Assembly: GCA_021323755.1 (NCBI GenBank)
Contig: JAJPKJ010000066.1
Location: 1 to 64,000 of the forward strand
DNA from: Chitinophagales bacterium
Lineage (GTDB): Bacteria; Bacteroidota; Bacteroidia; Chitinophagales; Chitinophagaceae
Direction: 5' to 3'
DNA: 64,000 nucleotides
This document shows positions 44,595-53,361 of this stretch, piece by piece. The translations under genes were made by a program, and so were the position numbers. The notes under the pieces were generated by a model. It saw only the letters and a program-made list of their open reading frames with translations, was not told the origin of the DNA and did no database searches. Within the stretch, counting starts at the first letter, position 1, and every line of letters starts with the position of its first letter.

Positions 44595-45296
44595 ATGAAT
44601 GTTGTTATTACCGGTGCTTCGCGGGGATTGGGAAAAGCGATGTCCGAAAAATTTGCTGCGAATGGCAATGATCTTTTTATCACTTCAAAAAATGAAATGC
44701 GCTTATATAAGATATTGGAAGAACTGCAAACAAAATTTCCAAACATAACCATGCGTGCAAAAGCCTTCGATCTGGCAAAGAAAGACGAGGCAATCGCATT
44801 TGCCAACTGGGTGCTGCATTTTGGCGTTTCTCCGGATATCCTGATCAATAACGCAGGAACTTTTTTACCCGGCAGTGTGTACAATGAAGAAGCAGGCGTT
44901 TTAGAAAAAATGATTGAAACGAATTTATACGGTGCCTATCATGTAACACGCACATTATTACCACAAATGATGAAGCAAAAGAGCGGGCACGTTTTTAATG
45001 TCTGCTCCATCGCTTCCTTAAAAGCCTATGCAAATGGCGGCGCTTATAGCATTAGTAAATTTGCGTTAGCCGGTTTTTCAAAAAATCTTCGCGAAGAAAT
45101 GAAACCTTATGGGATCAAGGTCACAGCGGTGTTCCCCGGCGCAGCCTATACCGATTCGTGGGCGGAAACTGGTATCGATCCTAAACGGTTCATGGAAGCC
45201 AATGATATCGCCGATATGGTTTTCGCAGCTTCGCGGTTATCGCCTCAGGCATGTGTGGAAGATATCATTCTGCGCCCTCAATTGGGCGATCTGTAA
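44595..45296 (+). CDS. Short-chain dehydrogenase/reductase (SDR)
   Basis: This 233-residue classical SDR has the cofactor motif TGASRGLGKA, NNAG in ILINNAGTFL, the catalytic serine in FNVCSIASLKA and the catalytic Y-x-x-x-K in GGAYSISKFALAG. The substrate is unknown; the closest family resemblance is to 3-ketoacyl-ACP-reductase-like enzymes. I chose the ATG at 44595 (MNVVITGAS); the ATG 51 bases upstream overlaps the nucleotidase start region and adds unrelated residues. It is divergent from the nucleotidase. Confidence 0.88.
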   Translation: MNVVITGASRGLGKAMSEKFAANGNDLFITSKNEMRLYKILEELQTKFPNITMRAKAFDLAKKDEAIAFANWVLHFGVSPDILINNAGTFLPGSVYNEEAGVLEKMIETNLYGAYHVTRTLLPQMMKQKSGHVFNVCSIASLKAYANGGAYSISKFALAGFSKNLREEMKPYGIKVTAVFPGAAYTDSWAETGIDPKRFMEANDIADMVFAASRLSPQACVEDIILRPQLGDL

Positions 45297-45355
45297 GGCA
45301 AAATCTTAACTGCGTTTTAACCCCCTTTGCATGGGCATTAGTGCCAATCAAATTT

Positions 45356-45363
45356 TATATTTG
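45356..45363 (+). promoter_or_regulatory. Possible -7 promoter element upstream of batD
   Basis: TATATTTG matches TAnnTTTG exactly and ends 31 bp before the batD ATG. The nearest TTTG upstream (45326) is 26 bases away, longer than usual, so only the -7 part is convincing. Confidence 0.4.
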
Positions 45364-45394
45364 CTGTTTAGAATGGGAGTAAAGAAATGAGGCA

Positions 45395-47299
45395 ATGAAT
45401 GTGTTTAACCAGGTAAAATCAGGCACTATTATTAAAACTTTACGCTACGCTTTTATTGCGCTGTTTGCAATTACTAATTCGCTTGCTGCAAAAGCACAGG
45501 CAAAGTTCACTACTGAGGTCAGCAGTAATGAGATTGGCCGAAGCGATTATCTGCAAATTCAATTTGTTATTTCAAATGCAAAACAAATTGATCAATTCTC
45601 TGCGCCCTCATTCCCCGATTTTCAAATTGTAGAAGGTCCCAGCCAGTCTTCAGGCATGAGTAATATCAATGGAAATGTTACCCAATATCAATCCGTAGCT
45701 TTTGTAATTCAGCCGTTAAAAATGGGAAAGTTCACCATCGCCGGTGCAACCGCAACCATTGACGGAAAGCAAATGCGGTCCAATCCGATCACCATTAATG
45801 TAACCGCAAACAGTACCGGCAATGTGCACAAGAATAATATGATCCAGCCGTTCTTCAGACCAATATGGCCGGGTGAACCTGAAGAAGATAATAAGGCATA
45901 TATTTTAAAACCGGGGGAAAACGCATCCGATGTTATTAAGAAGAATCTTTTTGTAAAGGTGCAGGTAAGCAAGAACAAATGTTATGTCGGCGAACCGATC
46001 GTGGCAACATATAAACTCTATTCATGTCTTCGCTCCGAATCAAGAGTTACCAAACTCCCGTCAATGAATGGTTTCAGCGTATACGATATGATTGATCCCA
46101 ATAAGAACACGCCTTCCTATGAAACGATCAACGGCAAAAAATTTACGGTGCATATTATTCGTAAAGCGCAATTGATTCCTTTGCAATCCGGTAAAGTTGA
46201 GCTCGATCCTGTGCAGATCGAGAACGACGTTTATTTTCTAAAAGGTGGATCTCGCCGTCATCATAATAATATATTAGATGATTTTTTTGACAACTTTTCC
46301 AATGAAGATGGTGGGAACATGATCGAACAACATTTCACATTAAACAGTAAACCTGTTGATATCAATGTGCAAGCCTTACCAGAAAAAAACAAACCTGAAA
46401 ATTTTAGCGGGGCCGTGGGTAGTTTTGATATGAATGCCGTCATTGAAAATAAAAAAATTGCAGCTCACGATGATGTTACTCTAAAAGTAACGGTTAAAGG
46501 AAATGGTAATCTGCCCATTATTAACGCCCCGCAAATAACTTGGCCAAATACGATTGAAGGTTATGATGCCACGGCAAAGGAAAATGTTGATAAAACAGTA
46601 GCACCCATGGCAGGCTCAAAAACCTTTGAGTATAATTTTTCGCCAAAAAATGCCGGCGATAATGCAATTCCGCCCATTGAGTTCTCGTATTTCGATCCCT
46701 CCACCAATAACTATAAAACGATAAAGACCGAACCGTTGAATTTTACTGCTTCAACAGAAAATAAAAAGGAAAAATCTTCGGATGCATTCATGGCAGCTGT
46801 ACAAAAACAAGAAGGCAATAATGCATTCAAAACCTTTTTTGTGGATCATCTTGAATGGTTCTTCGCGGTCATTATTCTCTCTTCCCTGGCTGTTTATCTG
46901 ATAAGACAAAATAGCATTTCGAAAAGAAAAGAACTGGAAAAACTAGCTGCATTAAAACTTGAAAAAGAAAAGGCGCCTGTGCTGTCGCCAGAAGAACTGG
47001 ATCCGTTATCTAGGGCAAAAAAGTTCTTAGATTATACGGATTACCCCGGGTTTTATGAAGAATTAAACCGATCTGTCTGGAATGTCTTGTGCGACAAGCT
47101 GCAGATCAGAAGCAGTGAATTGAATAAACAAAATGTTGTTAAGCAGCTGCAATTGCGCGGCTGGAGTGATTACGATATCATGCATTTGGAAAACATTTTG
47201 AGCAAATGTGAGATGAATTTGTATACTCCCGATTACAGTGAGATGAATAGCCAGCAACTATTGCAGGAAACGGAAGGATTGCTTAAGAAGCTTGCCTAG
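45395..47299 (+). CDS. batD: BatD-family aerotolerance protein
   Basis: This 634-residue exported protein has a signal peptide ending near residue 35 (SLAAKAQA) and an N-terminal beta-rich domain with VSSNEIGRSDYLQIQFVISNA, typical of BatD. A membrane helix at ~488-506 (WFFAVIILSSLAVYLIRQ) is followed by a cytoplasmic helical tail. BatD is part of the Bat complex (oxidative-stress tolerance in Bacteroides and Leptospira). It stands alone here, about 12 kb from the VWA/DUF58/MoxR cluster, whereas bat genes are usually together. Confidence 0.9.
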   Translation: MNVFNQVKSGTIIKTLRYAFIALFAITNSLAAKAQAKFTTEVSSNEIGRSDYLQIQFVISNAKQIDQFSAPSFPDFQIVEGPSQSSGMSNINGNVTQYQSVAFVIQPLKMGKFTIAGATATIDGKQMRSNPITINVTANSTGNVHKNNMIQPFFRPIWPGEPEEDNKAYILKPGENASDVIKKNLFVKVQVSKNKCYVGEPIVATYKLYSCLRSESRVTKLPSMNGFSVYDMIDPNKNTPSYETINGKKFTVHIIRKAQLIPLQSGKVELDPVQIENDVYFLKGGSRRHHNNILDDFFDNFSNEDGGNMIEQHFTLNSKPVDINVQALPEKNKPENFSGAVGSFDMNAVIENKKIAAHDDVTLKVTVKGNGNLPIINAPQITWPNTIEGYDATAKENVDKTVAPMAGSKTFEYNFSPKNAGDNAIPPIEFSYFDPSTNNYKTIKTEPLNFTASTENKKEKSSDAFMAAVQKQEGNNAFKTFFVDHLEWFFAVIILSSLAVYLIRQNSISKRKELEKLAALKLEKEKAPVLSPEELDPLSRAKKFLDYTDYPGFYEELNRSVWNVLCDKLQIRSSELNKQNVVKQLQLRGWSDYDIMHLENILSKCEMNLYTPDYSEMNSQQLLQETEGLLKKLA

Positions 47300-47323
47300 C
47301 ATGCGCCACCCGGCTAAATCCCC

Positions 47324-48028
47324 TTACTCGCTATATTTATAACCAACACCCCTTACCGAATGAAAATATTTGGGGTTCTTGCTATCGTTTTCAAAATATT
47401 TGCGAAAGCTGAGAATGAAATTATCAATCGTTCTTGTTGTTGGATAAACATTATAACCCCAAACAGTCTGCAAAATTTTTTCACGCGGGACTACTTCGTT
47501 CTTATTTTCAATCAATAATTTGAGCAACATGGTTTCTTTTTTGCTCAGCTGAATTACCTGTCCCTTTTTATTGATTGCCTCCTGTGCCTTAAAATCAATT
47601 TTATTTTTCCCGAAAACATAGATATCGCCTAAGGAGTCTTTTTGCTGCAGTTTTTTACTCTTGTCGATCAACTTTTGTACGCGTAACAATAATTCTTCAA
47701 GATTAAAAGGCTTGGTGAGATAATCGTCAGCACCTTTCTTTAATCCCAACACCCGATCCGCCCCTGTATTTTTTGCGCTCAGCATCAATACAGGCGATTC
47801 ATTGTTTTGAATGCGCATGGTCTCTGCAATGCTTATTCCGTCTGTACCCGGCAACATTACATCTAGTATGACCAAATCAAAATATTCCTGTCGAATCATG
47901 TCCAGCGCTTTCAGTCCGTCGAATGCGGAGCTTACCTCATAACCTTCCAATTGTAAATTCAATTTTAATGCTTCATGGAGATTTTCTTCATCCTCAACCA
48001 GCAGAATTGATTTTTTCTTTTCATTCAT
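47324..48028 (-). CDS. OmpR-family response regulator
   Basis: This 234-residue two-domain regulator has a receiver domain with acidic residues E12-D13, phosphoacceptor D56 (VILDVMLPG), and lysine in LTKPF. The C-terminal winged helix contains LSKKETMLLKLLIENKNEVVPREKILQTVWG and ends with GVGYKYSE. It starts 18 bp after the histidine-kinase stop, so kinase and regulator form an operon. Targets cannot be told from this window. Confidence 0.95.
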   Translation of the reverse strand: MNEKKKSILLVEDEENLHEALKLNLQLEGYEVSSAFDGLKALDMIRQEYFDLVILDVMLPGTDGISIAETMRIQNNESPVLMLSAKNTGADRVLGLKKGADDYLTKPFNLEELLLRVQKLIDKSKKLQQKDSLGDIYVFGKNKIDFKAQEAINKKGQVIQLSKKETMLLKLLIENKNEVVPREKILQTVWGYNVYPTTRTIDNFILSFRKYFENDSKNPKYFHSVRGVGYKYSE

Positions 48029-48046
48029 TATTTCTCTTCTTTCATT

Positions 48047-49012
48047 TTAAAATGTAACTGTAAAAATACTTCCTGTTGGGGAATTATCTGAAACAACAAT
48101 TTGTGCCTTATGATCATCGGCAATTTTTTTGCAGAGATATAAACCCAATCCCGTTCCGGGCGCAGAGCGGGTTTCTTCATTCCCTATGCGATAAAATTTT
48201 TCAAATATTTTTTTCTTTTCTATTTGCAAGACTCCCGGACCTTCATCTTTAACAGATAGAAGAATTTTCGCATTATTTTTCTTTAGTTCAACGGTTATCC
48301 GGGATTTCTTTGGGGAATATTTCAGGGCATTATCAATTAAATTACTCACCAGCATCTGCAACAATAATCTGTCGCCGGTAATAAGCAATTCCGGGGATAT
48401 GTTTATCTGCCAGCTTCTTTCCGGGAAACGCTTTATAAAATCATCGGTGATATTTTTGATCAGGGAAGAAAAATCCATTTCTTCTTTTGACAAGCCGTGG
48501 ACAATTCCTTCTAGCTGGGATGCCACAAGGATATTATTAGCCAGCGTATCCAGGCGGTTGGTTTCCTGCAAAGCTGCATTGATCATTTTTTGCCGTTGTT
48601 GTTCATCCAGATCATATTTCTTCAACGTTTCCATATTAAGTTTGGCAACGGCAATTGGCGTTTTTAATTCATGAGTAATAGCCATCATGAAATTTTGTTG
48701 CTGTTGCTGTAATTTTATTTGTCGCCGAACAGCACGATAAACAAAAATGGCGCTTACTAAAATGACCAATAAAAAAATACTGCCTTCACCAATATTGCGC
48801 GCTGTTTTATTATTTTGCTCATGCGCAAGATTGTTTGATTTGATAATATACTCGGGATCATCGAGCTTTAGTTGAGCCCGTTTGTAACTGATCATCTGGT
48901 GGTTTTGCGTTTGCAGGGCAATGAACCACCAGATCAGCGCGGCAACTATATATAATAGCAAAAACCAATAAACAGCAGAGGCAACGGCAAGCCCTTTTCT
49001 TTTTAAAAACAT
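48047..49012 (-). CDS. Sensor histidine kinase
   Basis: This 321-residue membrane kinase has helices at ~10-30 and ~77-93, leaving a short extracytoplasmic loop of ~45 residues. The phosphoacceptor is H114 in THELKTPIAVAKLNME, the N-box is LVSNLIDNALKYSPKK, and the G-boxes are DEGPGV and GTGLGLYLCKKI. The small loop suggests it senses something within or at the membrane, or works with another protein. It is encoded upstream of its response regulator. Confidence 0.95.
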   Translation of the reverse strand: MFLKRKGLAVASAVYWFLLLYIVAALIWWFIALQTQNHQMISYKRAQLKLDDPEYIIKSNNLAHEQNNKTARNIGEGSIFLLVILVSAIFVYRAVRRQIKLQQQQQNFMMAITHELKTPIAVAKLNMETLKKYDLDEQQRQKMINAALQETNRLDTLANNILVASQLEGIVHGLSKEEMDFSSLIKNITDDFIKRFPERSWQINISPELLITGDRLLLQMLVSNLIDNALKYSPKKSRITVELKKNNAKILLSVKDEGPGVLQIEKKKIFEKFYRIGNEETRSAPGTGLGLYLCKKIADDHKAQIVVSDNSPTGSIFTVTF

Positions 49013-49132
49013 GGTGGGTGTGATAAATGATAAATACGCATTTGGCAGCTATTGATGCAAGTTACAAAAGGTTGAATAGAATTGTTTCTGGTGAAAGGTC
49101 CCCTGTATTGCGTATCGAAAACTGCCTCTCGC

Positions 49133-49648
49133 TTATTTTACTTTTTCAATTCTTAATCCGGCACTTAATACATGAAGCAGCGGATCTTCGCGCATGATCT
49201 GTTGAAGGGTGAAATGATAATTGCCTGCTTTGCTAAATTTTGTTTGCGGTTGAATTAAGACCATTTGCTGGTATATATCATCCATGCCGGTGCCAAGCCA
49301 GCCTTTATTATTCGTGGCAAGGGTTACATTATATTGCTGGCTGCGTGGACTAGCATCGCCGGGTTGCTGGACGGAAGCCTTTATCCAGATATTATTATAG
49401 TCGTACGCATCAGTGTGACGAAGAACGAGGTAAATGTTGTACAGAGAGGATGTATCCTGGATCGTAAAATCGACCTGTGGTTGAAAATCGCTTTGCCATT
49501 GTTGTTTGGGAATGATGATGTCCTTTTCGAAAACATCAATTGCCGGAACACAGGAAATAAAAAACAACAAATGAAAAATAAAGAATAAGAAAGACTTTTT
49601 CAATGCAAATATTTTCACAAAAATAAAAATCAATTTCAGAATATTCAA
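49133..49648 (-). CDS. gldH: Gliding-motility lipoprotein GldH
   Basis: This 171-residue lipoprotein has a hydrophobic N-terminus and a lipobox-like FISC with the cysteine at residue 33. The mature part (FEKDIIIPKQQWQSDFQPQVDFTIQDTSSLYNIYLVLRHTDAYDYNNIWIKASV) matches the GldH family, required for gliding in Flavobacterium and common in Bacteroidota with a type IX secretion system. It follows yicC by 23 bp on the same strand. The start could be further downstream than M1, since the first ~16 residues are unusually hydrophobic. Confidence 0.9.
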   Translation of the reverse strand: MNILKLIFIFVKIFALKKSFLFFIFHLLFFISCVPAIDVFEKDIIIPKQQWQSDFQPQVDFTIQDTSSLYNIYLVLRHTDAYDYNNIWIKASVQQPGDASPRSQQYNVTLATNNKGWLGTGMDDIYQQMVLIQPQTKFSKAGNYHFTLQQIMREDPLLHVLSAGLRIEKVK

Positions 49649-49671
49649 CTTATTACTTAAGTCTTGGAACC

Positions 49672-50547
49672 CTATAGCACATTAAGCACCTGCTCTTTGG
49701 CTTTTTCCAATTCGTCTTTCATAAGTACCACGCATTGCTGGATGGAAGCATCATAAGCTTTTGAGCCGGTCGTGTTGATTTCTCTTCCAATCTCCTGCAA
49801 AATAAATGAAAGCTTTTTCCCTTTGCCTTCTTCACCTTCAGCGAGTATGGTTTTAAAATAATCACAATGATTCTTCAACCGAACCTGTTCCTCACTAATG
49901 TCTATTTTTTCAATGTAGTAGATCAATTCCTGTTCCATGCGATTGGGGTCGTAATTTTCTTTTCCGGCATGTTCTTCCAATAATTTCTTCAAGCCGTCTT
50001 TAATTTTTTGTTGACGCAATGGCTCCAGCTTTAAAACTTCTTCCTGCAATTTCTGGATATTGTCAATACGCAAAATCAAATCGTTTTCCAATGACCTGCC
50101 TTCATCCAAGCGGTGGATGTTTAGATCTTCAATAGCGGATAAAATAACTTTTTCCAATTCCTTCCATTCCTGGTCGGTAAGCGTATCGCCTGTTGGCGTT
50201 ATCACTTCGGGCAATTTTATTAATGTGCTCAAAATATGCGAAGGATCGAGATTTAACTCCCCCGACAAATCTGACAATGCTTTGTAATAGGATTTGGCAA
50301 GATCGGTATTAATGCTCACCGGTTTTGCATTGCCGGTTTGTTTGAGGCTGATGGTGCAATCCAGCGAACCGCGACCTAATTTTTCCGACAGCAGTTTTCG
50401 AATTTCAAATTCAAACGGTTTTAAGAAAGCGGGCAGCTTTAATTGCAGCTCAAATTGCTTTCCATTGAGGGATTTAATATCAATTAAAAAAGTCTTATCA
50501 CCAACAGTTTGTTCAGACCTTCCAAAGCCAGTCATTGATTTCAGCAT
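49672..50547 (-). CDS. YicC-family endoribonuclease
   Basis: This 291-residue protein starts with MLKSMTGFGRSE, the YicC signature, and ends with the conserved region containing FILQEIGREINTTGSKA. The family includes endoribonucleases involved in RNA turnover, including regulatory-RNA degradation in E. coli. It usually neighbours gmk, but here gldH is next instead. The upstream region is the 629-bp gene-free stretch that holds three DnaA boxes. Confidence 0.93.
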   Translation of the reverse strand: MLKSMTGFGRSEQTVGDKTFLIDIKSLNGKQFELQLKLPAFLKPFEFEIRKLLSEKLGRGSLDCTISLKQTGNAKPVSINTDLAKSYYKALSDLSGELNLDPSHILSTLIKLPEVITPTGDTLTDQEWKELEKVILSAIEDLNIHRLDEGRSLENDLILRIDNIQKLQEEVLKLEPLRQQKIKDGLKKLLEEHAGKENYDPNRMEQELIYYIEKIDISEEQVRLKNHCDYFKTILAEGEEGKGKKLSFILQEIGREINTTGSKAYDASIQQCVVLMKDELEKAKEQVLNVL

Positions 50548-50593
50548 CGTACAAATTTTAATGTGGAAAGTTAATCTATTACCACTTACGAAG

Positions 50594-50602
50594 TGTGAAT
50601 AA
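50594..50602 (-). promoter_or_regulatory. DnaA box 1
   Basis: TGTGAATAA is the reverse complement of TTATTCACA, a perfect match to TTATNCACA, 47 bp upstream of the yicC start. Confidence 0.45.
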
Positions 50603-50751
50603 TAATTTCTTCGGGCTGAATGGTTATTATTAATGGCGTTCCTTTTGTTATTGCGGTTGTGCGCAATTCATCATGTTGACGACGCCCGGTTTAACGCTTG
50701 ATTTTTCTTATCACCAGAAATTTTATTCTCATTCATTACAAAAAACAAAAT

Positions 50752-50777
50752 AAAAAATCCCGCCTTTTGGACGGGAC
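50752..50777 (-). terminator. Minus-strand terminator in the DnaA-box region
   Basis: TCCCG pairs with CGGGA, and CC with GG across one bulged A, around a TTTT loop at 50758-50776. On the minus strand six T residues follow. It would end leftward transcription, either read-through from the 51177-52250 gene 400 bp upstream or a small RNA made within the gap. Confidence 0.65.
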
Positions 50778-50807
50778 TTTTATTATATGGATGGGTTAGT
50801 AAGTACT

Positions 50808-50823
50808 GGGAAACAAATTTCCC
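50808..50823. repeat. Perfect short hairpin near the minus-strand terminator
   Basis: GGGAAA and TTTCCC pair around a 4-base loop, 31 bp before (on the minus strand) the terminator at 50752. The two hairpins together could be the 3' end of a small RNA; no promoter consensus was found upstream of them. Confidence 0.35.
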
Positions 50824-50875
50824 TACACAATATTAAAAATAATTTTCTCTAACTAAAAAAAAATTTGAATAAATT

Positions 50876-50884
50876 TTATTCACA
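50876..50884 (+). promoter_or_regulatory. DnaA box 2
   Basis: TTATTCACA is a perfect TTATNCACA match at the edge of the AT-rich run. Confidence 0.45.
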
Positions 50885-50896
50885 TTTTGTTTGCAT

Positions 50897-50905
50897 TGTG
50901 GATAA
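50897..50905 (-). promoter_or_regulatory. DnaA box 3
   Basis: TGTGGATAA is the reverse complement of TTATCCACA, the strongest-binding E. coli box type; it lies 12 bp from box 2 in the opposite direction. Confidence 0.45.
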
Positions 50906-51176
50906 GGACGCGGCTCATTTCGAACCATCATCGTTGCTAAATCCATTTATTTTTTCTTCACGCTCATGCACGCATAAAAAAAATAAAATCATGCACCCAA
51001 TGAAACATTGATGAATAAAGAGTTTCAGCTCATGCTGATTTCATATCAGGGTTTTCGATAGTCATTTTTCTTTTTCCATTTCAGAAAAAAAAAGACGCAT
51101 TATGGTGTTAATGCCTGCAACAAACGCTCAAAAAATAATTTCTAAAAAAAGAGTGGAATGTTAATATCCGGCTCCG

Positions 51177-52250
51177 TTATTCGGGGTTATAGTCATACGG
51201 AAGCGCTTCTGCCAATTTCTTCCATGCCCAATAACCCATATTCGTTACTTCAGACTGCTCGTAGAAATAGCCATTTTCTTCAATCGTAAATCCATCAATA
51301 ATATCGAGTGCAGAAATTTGCACTGGGGTAGTAAGCGGGAAATTATTTTCCATTAAATACTTTCTGTCAGGCACATGATTTTTATAATTCACGCGCAATC
51401 TTCCTTTGATATTAATGGCTACATCACCACTGTCAACTGAATAATATTGGCTATCATATGGGTTTTCCAATTCAGTAGGTTTATTATTTGCGTCGAGCAA
51501 TTCGAGCGAAAATCCTTCATCGTTTAATGTACTATCATACCAGCTTCTAATAAAATGAAGTCTTGATCCGATATAGGTATTGAAACGATTTTTTTTCCAG
51601 GTCTCTTGCTGTTCTGGAGTTCCTGTCATTTCTTCAAACAGCGGATAACCGGTGTAGCTGCCGATCTTGGACGTATAGTCATAAACGAAGGAATCCAATT
51701 GATACTTTATTTTATATCCCAATGCATTGTTGGTGACGATAATGTTTTCTGTGGCCTTTACTTTAAGCTTATTCCTTTTTTTAAAAAAATAAAAATGCAG
51801 CACCTCTCTATTTTCAATATTGCATTGGGAAGCATTCGGGGTTGTGCCAATAAAGTTGTTCAAAAAAAATTGTCCGTATTTATTCCAGCCATCGGCAACT
51901 TCTGCACTTCCTGAAACAACAAACTCAGTTAGGTTTTTATCCTGCTGATCCAATTCAATATTCATGTTCTCATTTTCAGGATTGCCGTTACTAATGCGTT
52001 GCGATTTTGTTTGATACCCCGTATAAGATATGATCAGGTCGTAACCACCGTTTTTTAATCGTAAAGAAAAATTCCCATCAGCGTTGGTAATCGTACCCAC
52101 TGTTGTGTTTTGGCAAAAGACAGACGCATTGGGCATGGGTTGTTTTGTTTTAGCATCAACAATTTTACCGCTGATCATAAAATATTGATCCTGCGACAGC
52201 GCTGAAATGGATATAAGCAAGGTTGAAATAACACTAAAAAAATATTTCAT
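51177..52250 (-). CDS. Exported protein with carboxypeptidase-regulatory-like domain
   Basis: This 357-residue protein has a signal peptide (MKYFFSVISTLLISISALSQ). Residues ~25-105 are a CarboxypepD_reg-like beta-sandwich (ISGKIVDAKTKQPMPNASVFCQNTTVGTITNADGNFSLRL), the domain usually found at the start of TonB-dependent receptors, but there is no plug or barrel, so this is a free-standing form. Residues ~110-350 are of unknown fold. No sorting domain is visible, so it probably stays in the periplasm or outer membrane. It is monocistronic on the minus strand. Confidence 0.78.
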   Translation of the reverse strand: MKYFFSVISTLLISISALSQDQYFMISGKIVDAKTKQPMPNASVFCQNTTVGTITNADGNFSLRLKNGGYDLIISYTGYQTKSQRISNGNPENENMNIELDQQDKNLTEFVVSGSAEVADGWNKYGQFFLNNFIGTTPNASQCNIENREVLHFYFFKKRNKLKVKATENIIVTNNALGYKIKYQLDSFVYDYTSKIGSYTGYPLFEEMTGTPEQQETWKKNRFNTYIGSRLHFIRSWYDSTLNDEGFSLELLDANNKPTELENPYDSQYYSVDSGDVAINIKGRLRVNYKNHVPDRKYLMENNFPLTTPVQISALDIIDGFTIEENGYFYEQSEVTNMGYWAWKKLAEALPYDYNPE

Positions 52251-52330
52251 TGATGTGTTTTAAAGAATCAATTATTAACGCACAAACACTACTGCAAGTA
52301 TATAATGCAACTATTTTGCCAGTTAAAAAA

Positions 52331-53317
52331 TCACAAATTTTCCAGGTAAGATTTGCAGGCCCTTTCAATTGTTTGTTGCAGAGGCGTAAAAGTGAAACCC
52401 GGCAAAGCGTTTAATATTTTGCTGTTATCGAAATAGGTTTTTGTCAATGCTAGCATTGCGCTTTCTTTTGTTAAAATTGATGGCTTGCCGGTAAAAACAG
52501 ATTTTATTTTTTCAATGCGCCAGGCGATACCTGATAAAAATCGATTTGCCTGCCAGTGTGGGCTTTTTTTGCCAAACGCCATGGCCATCATATCGGAAAG
52601 TTGATGAAATGAAGCTGACTCGCCATTTAAAATAAACCGCTCGCCATTAATATTACTTTCCATCAGCTGTACAATCGCATTTGCGGTGTCTTCAACATCA
52701 ACAAAACCATTGATACCGGTTGTGTACCAGGGAAATTCTTCATACGCGCTTTTAAAAAGCGCACAACTTGAAGTATTCCAATCGCCATAGCCAATTATAA
52801 TTGTGGGGTTAACGATCACCGCATTCAAACCTTCTCCAATAGCGCGCCACACTTCTATTTCGCCTCGATATTTGCTGATGCCGTAGCTTGTATTGAACTT
52901 ACCCTCCTGCCATTTTTTTGATTCATTGACCTGCTCGCCCGAGAAAGTTCTTCCCAATGCAGACACTGAGCTTACATGAACAAATCGTTTTACATTTTGA
53001 GCAAGTGCAGCATTAACCGCATTTGCAGTTCCTTCGATATTCGTTTTGAAGATCTCAGTTCTTTCCTTTTTTAAGAATGAAACTTTTCCGGCAGCATGGA
53101 TTACCGTATCAACATTTTTCATCCCTTCTTCGAGTGCAACCACATCAAGCACATCACCATCAACCCACTCCACTTTGTTTAGAATTTCGGAAGAGACAAA
53201 AAAAGGAATTTTGTTGCTCCGCCGAATAGCGCGGACTGAATAATTTCTTTCGACCAACTCTTTAATAACGTATGAACCGAGGAAGCCTGTGCCTCCTGTA
53301 ATGAATACCGTTGACAT
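52331..53317 (-). CDS. NAD-dependent epimerase/dehydratase family protein
   Basis: This 328-residue extended SDR has the Rossmann motif FITGGTGFLGSYVIKEL and the catalytic Y-x-x-x-K in TSYGISKYRGEIEVW, with a serine in FVHVSSVSALG. It resembles dihydroflavonol-reductase-like or 3-beta-hydroxysteroid-dehydrogenase-like enzymes; the substrate is unknown. It follows the 3-hydroxyacyl-CoA dehydrogenase gene by 44 bp on the same strand, so the two may be co-transcribed. Confidence 0.88.
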   Translation of the reverse strand: MSTVFITGGTGFLGSYVIKELVERNYSVRAIRRSNKIPFFVSSEILNKVEWVDGDVLDVVALEEGMKNVDTVIHAAGKVSFLKKERTEIFKTNIEGTANAVNAALAQNVKRFVHVSSVSALGRTFSGEQVNESKKWQEGKFNTSYGISKYRGEIEVWRAIGEGLNAVIVNPTIIIGYGDWNTSSCALFKSAYEEFPWYTTGINGFVDVEDTANAIVQLMESNINGERFILNGESASFHQLSDMMAMAFGKKSPHWQANRFLSGIAWRIEKIKSVFTGKPSILTKESAMLALTKTYFDNSKILNALPGFTFTPLQQTIERACKSYLENL

Positions 53318-53361
53318 ATTATAAGGTCACGTTGTGGTAAAGATTAAAGATAACCAATTTA

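Larger units (their letters stand above)
50548..51176. other. 629-bp AT-rich gene-free region with three DnaA boxes
   Basis: This is the longest gene-free stretch in the window. It contains three perfect TTATNCACA boxes: TGTGAATAA at 50594-50602, TTATTCACA at 50876-50884 and TGTGGATAA at 50897-50905, the last two 12 bp apart in opposite directions. An AT-rich run of ~60 bp (50826-50880) lies next to the pair. At the observed base composition such a box is expected roughly once per 17 kb, so three in ~310 bp stands out. I see no tRNA or open reading frame here. A replication origin is a reasonable candidate but unproven. Confidence 0.5.

Noticed and set aside
50900-50925. tRNA T-arm-like GGTTCGAAAT on the minus strand
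   Set aside because: No matching acceptor or anticodon arms lie at the right distance, so it is not a tRNA gene.
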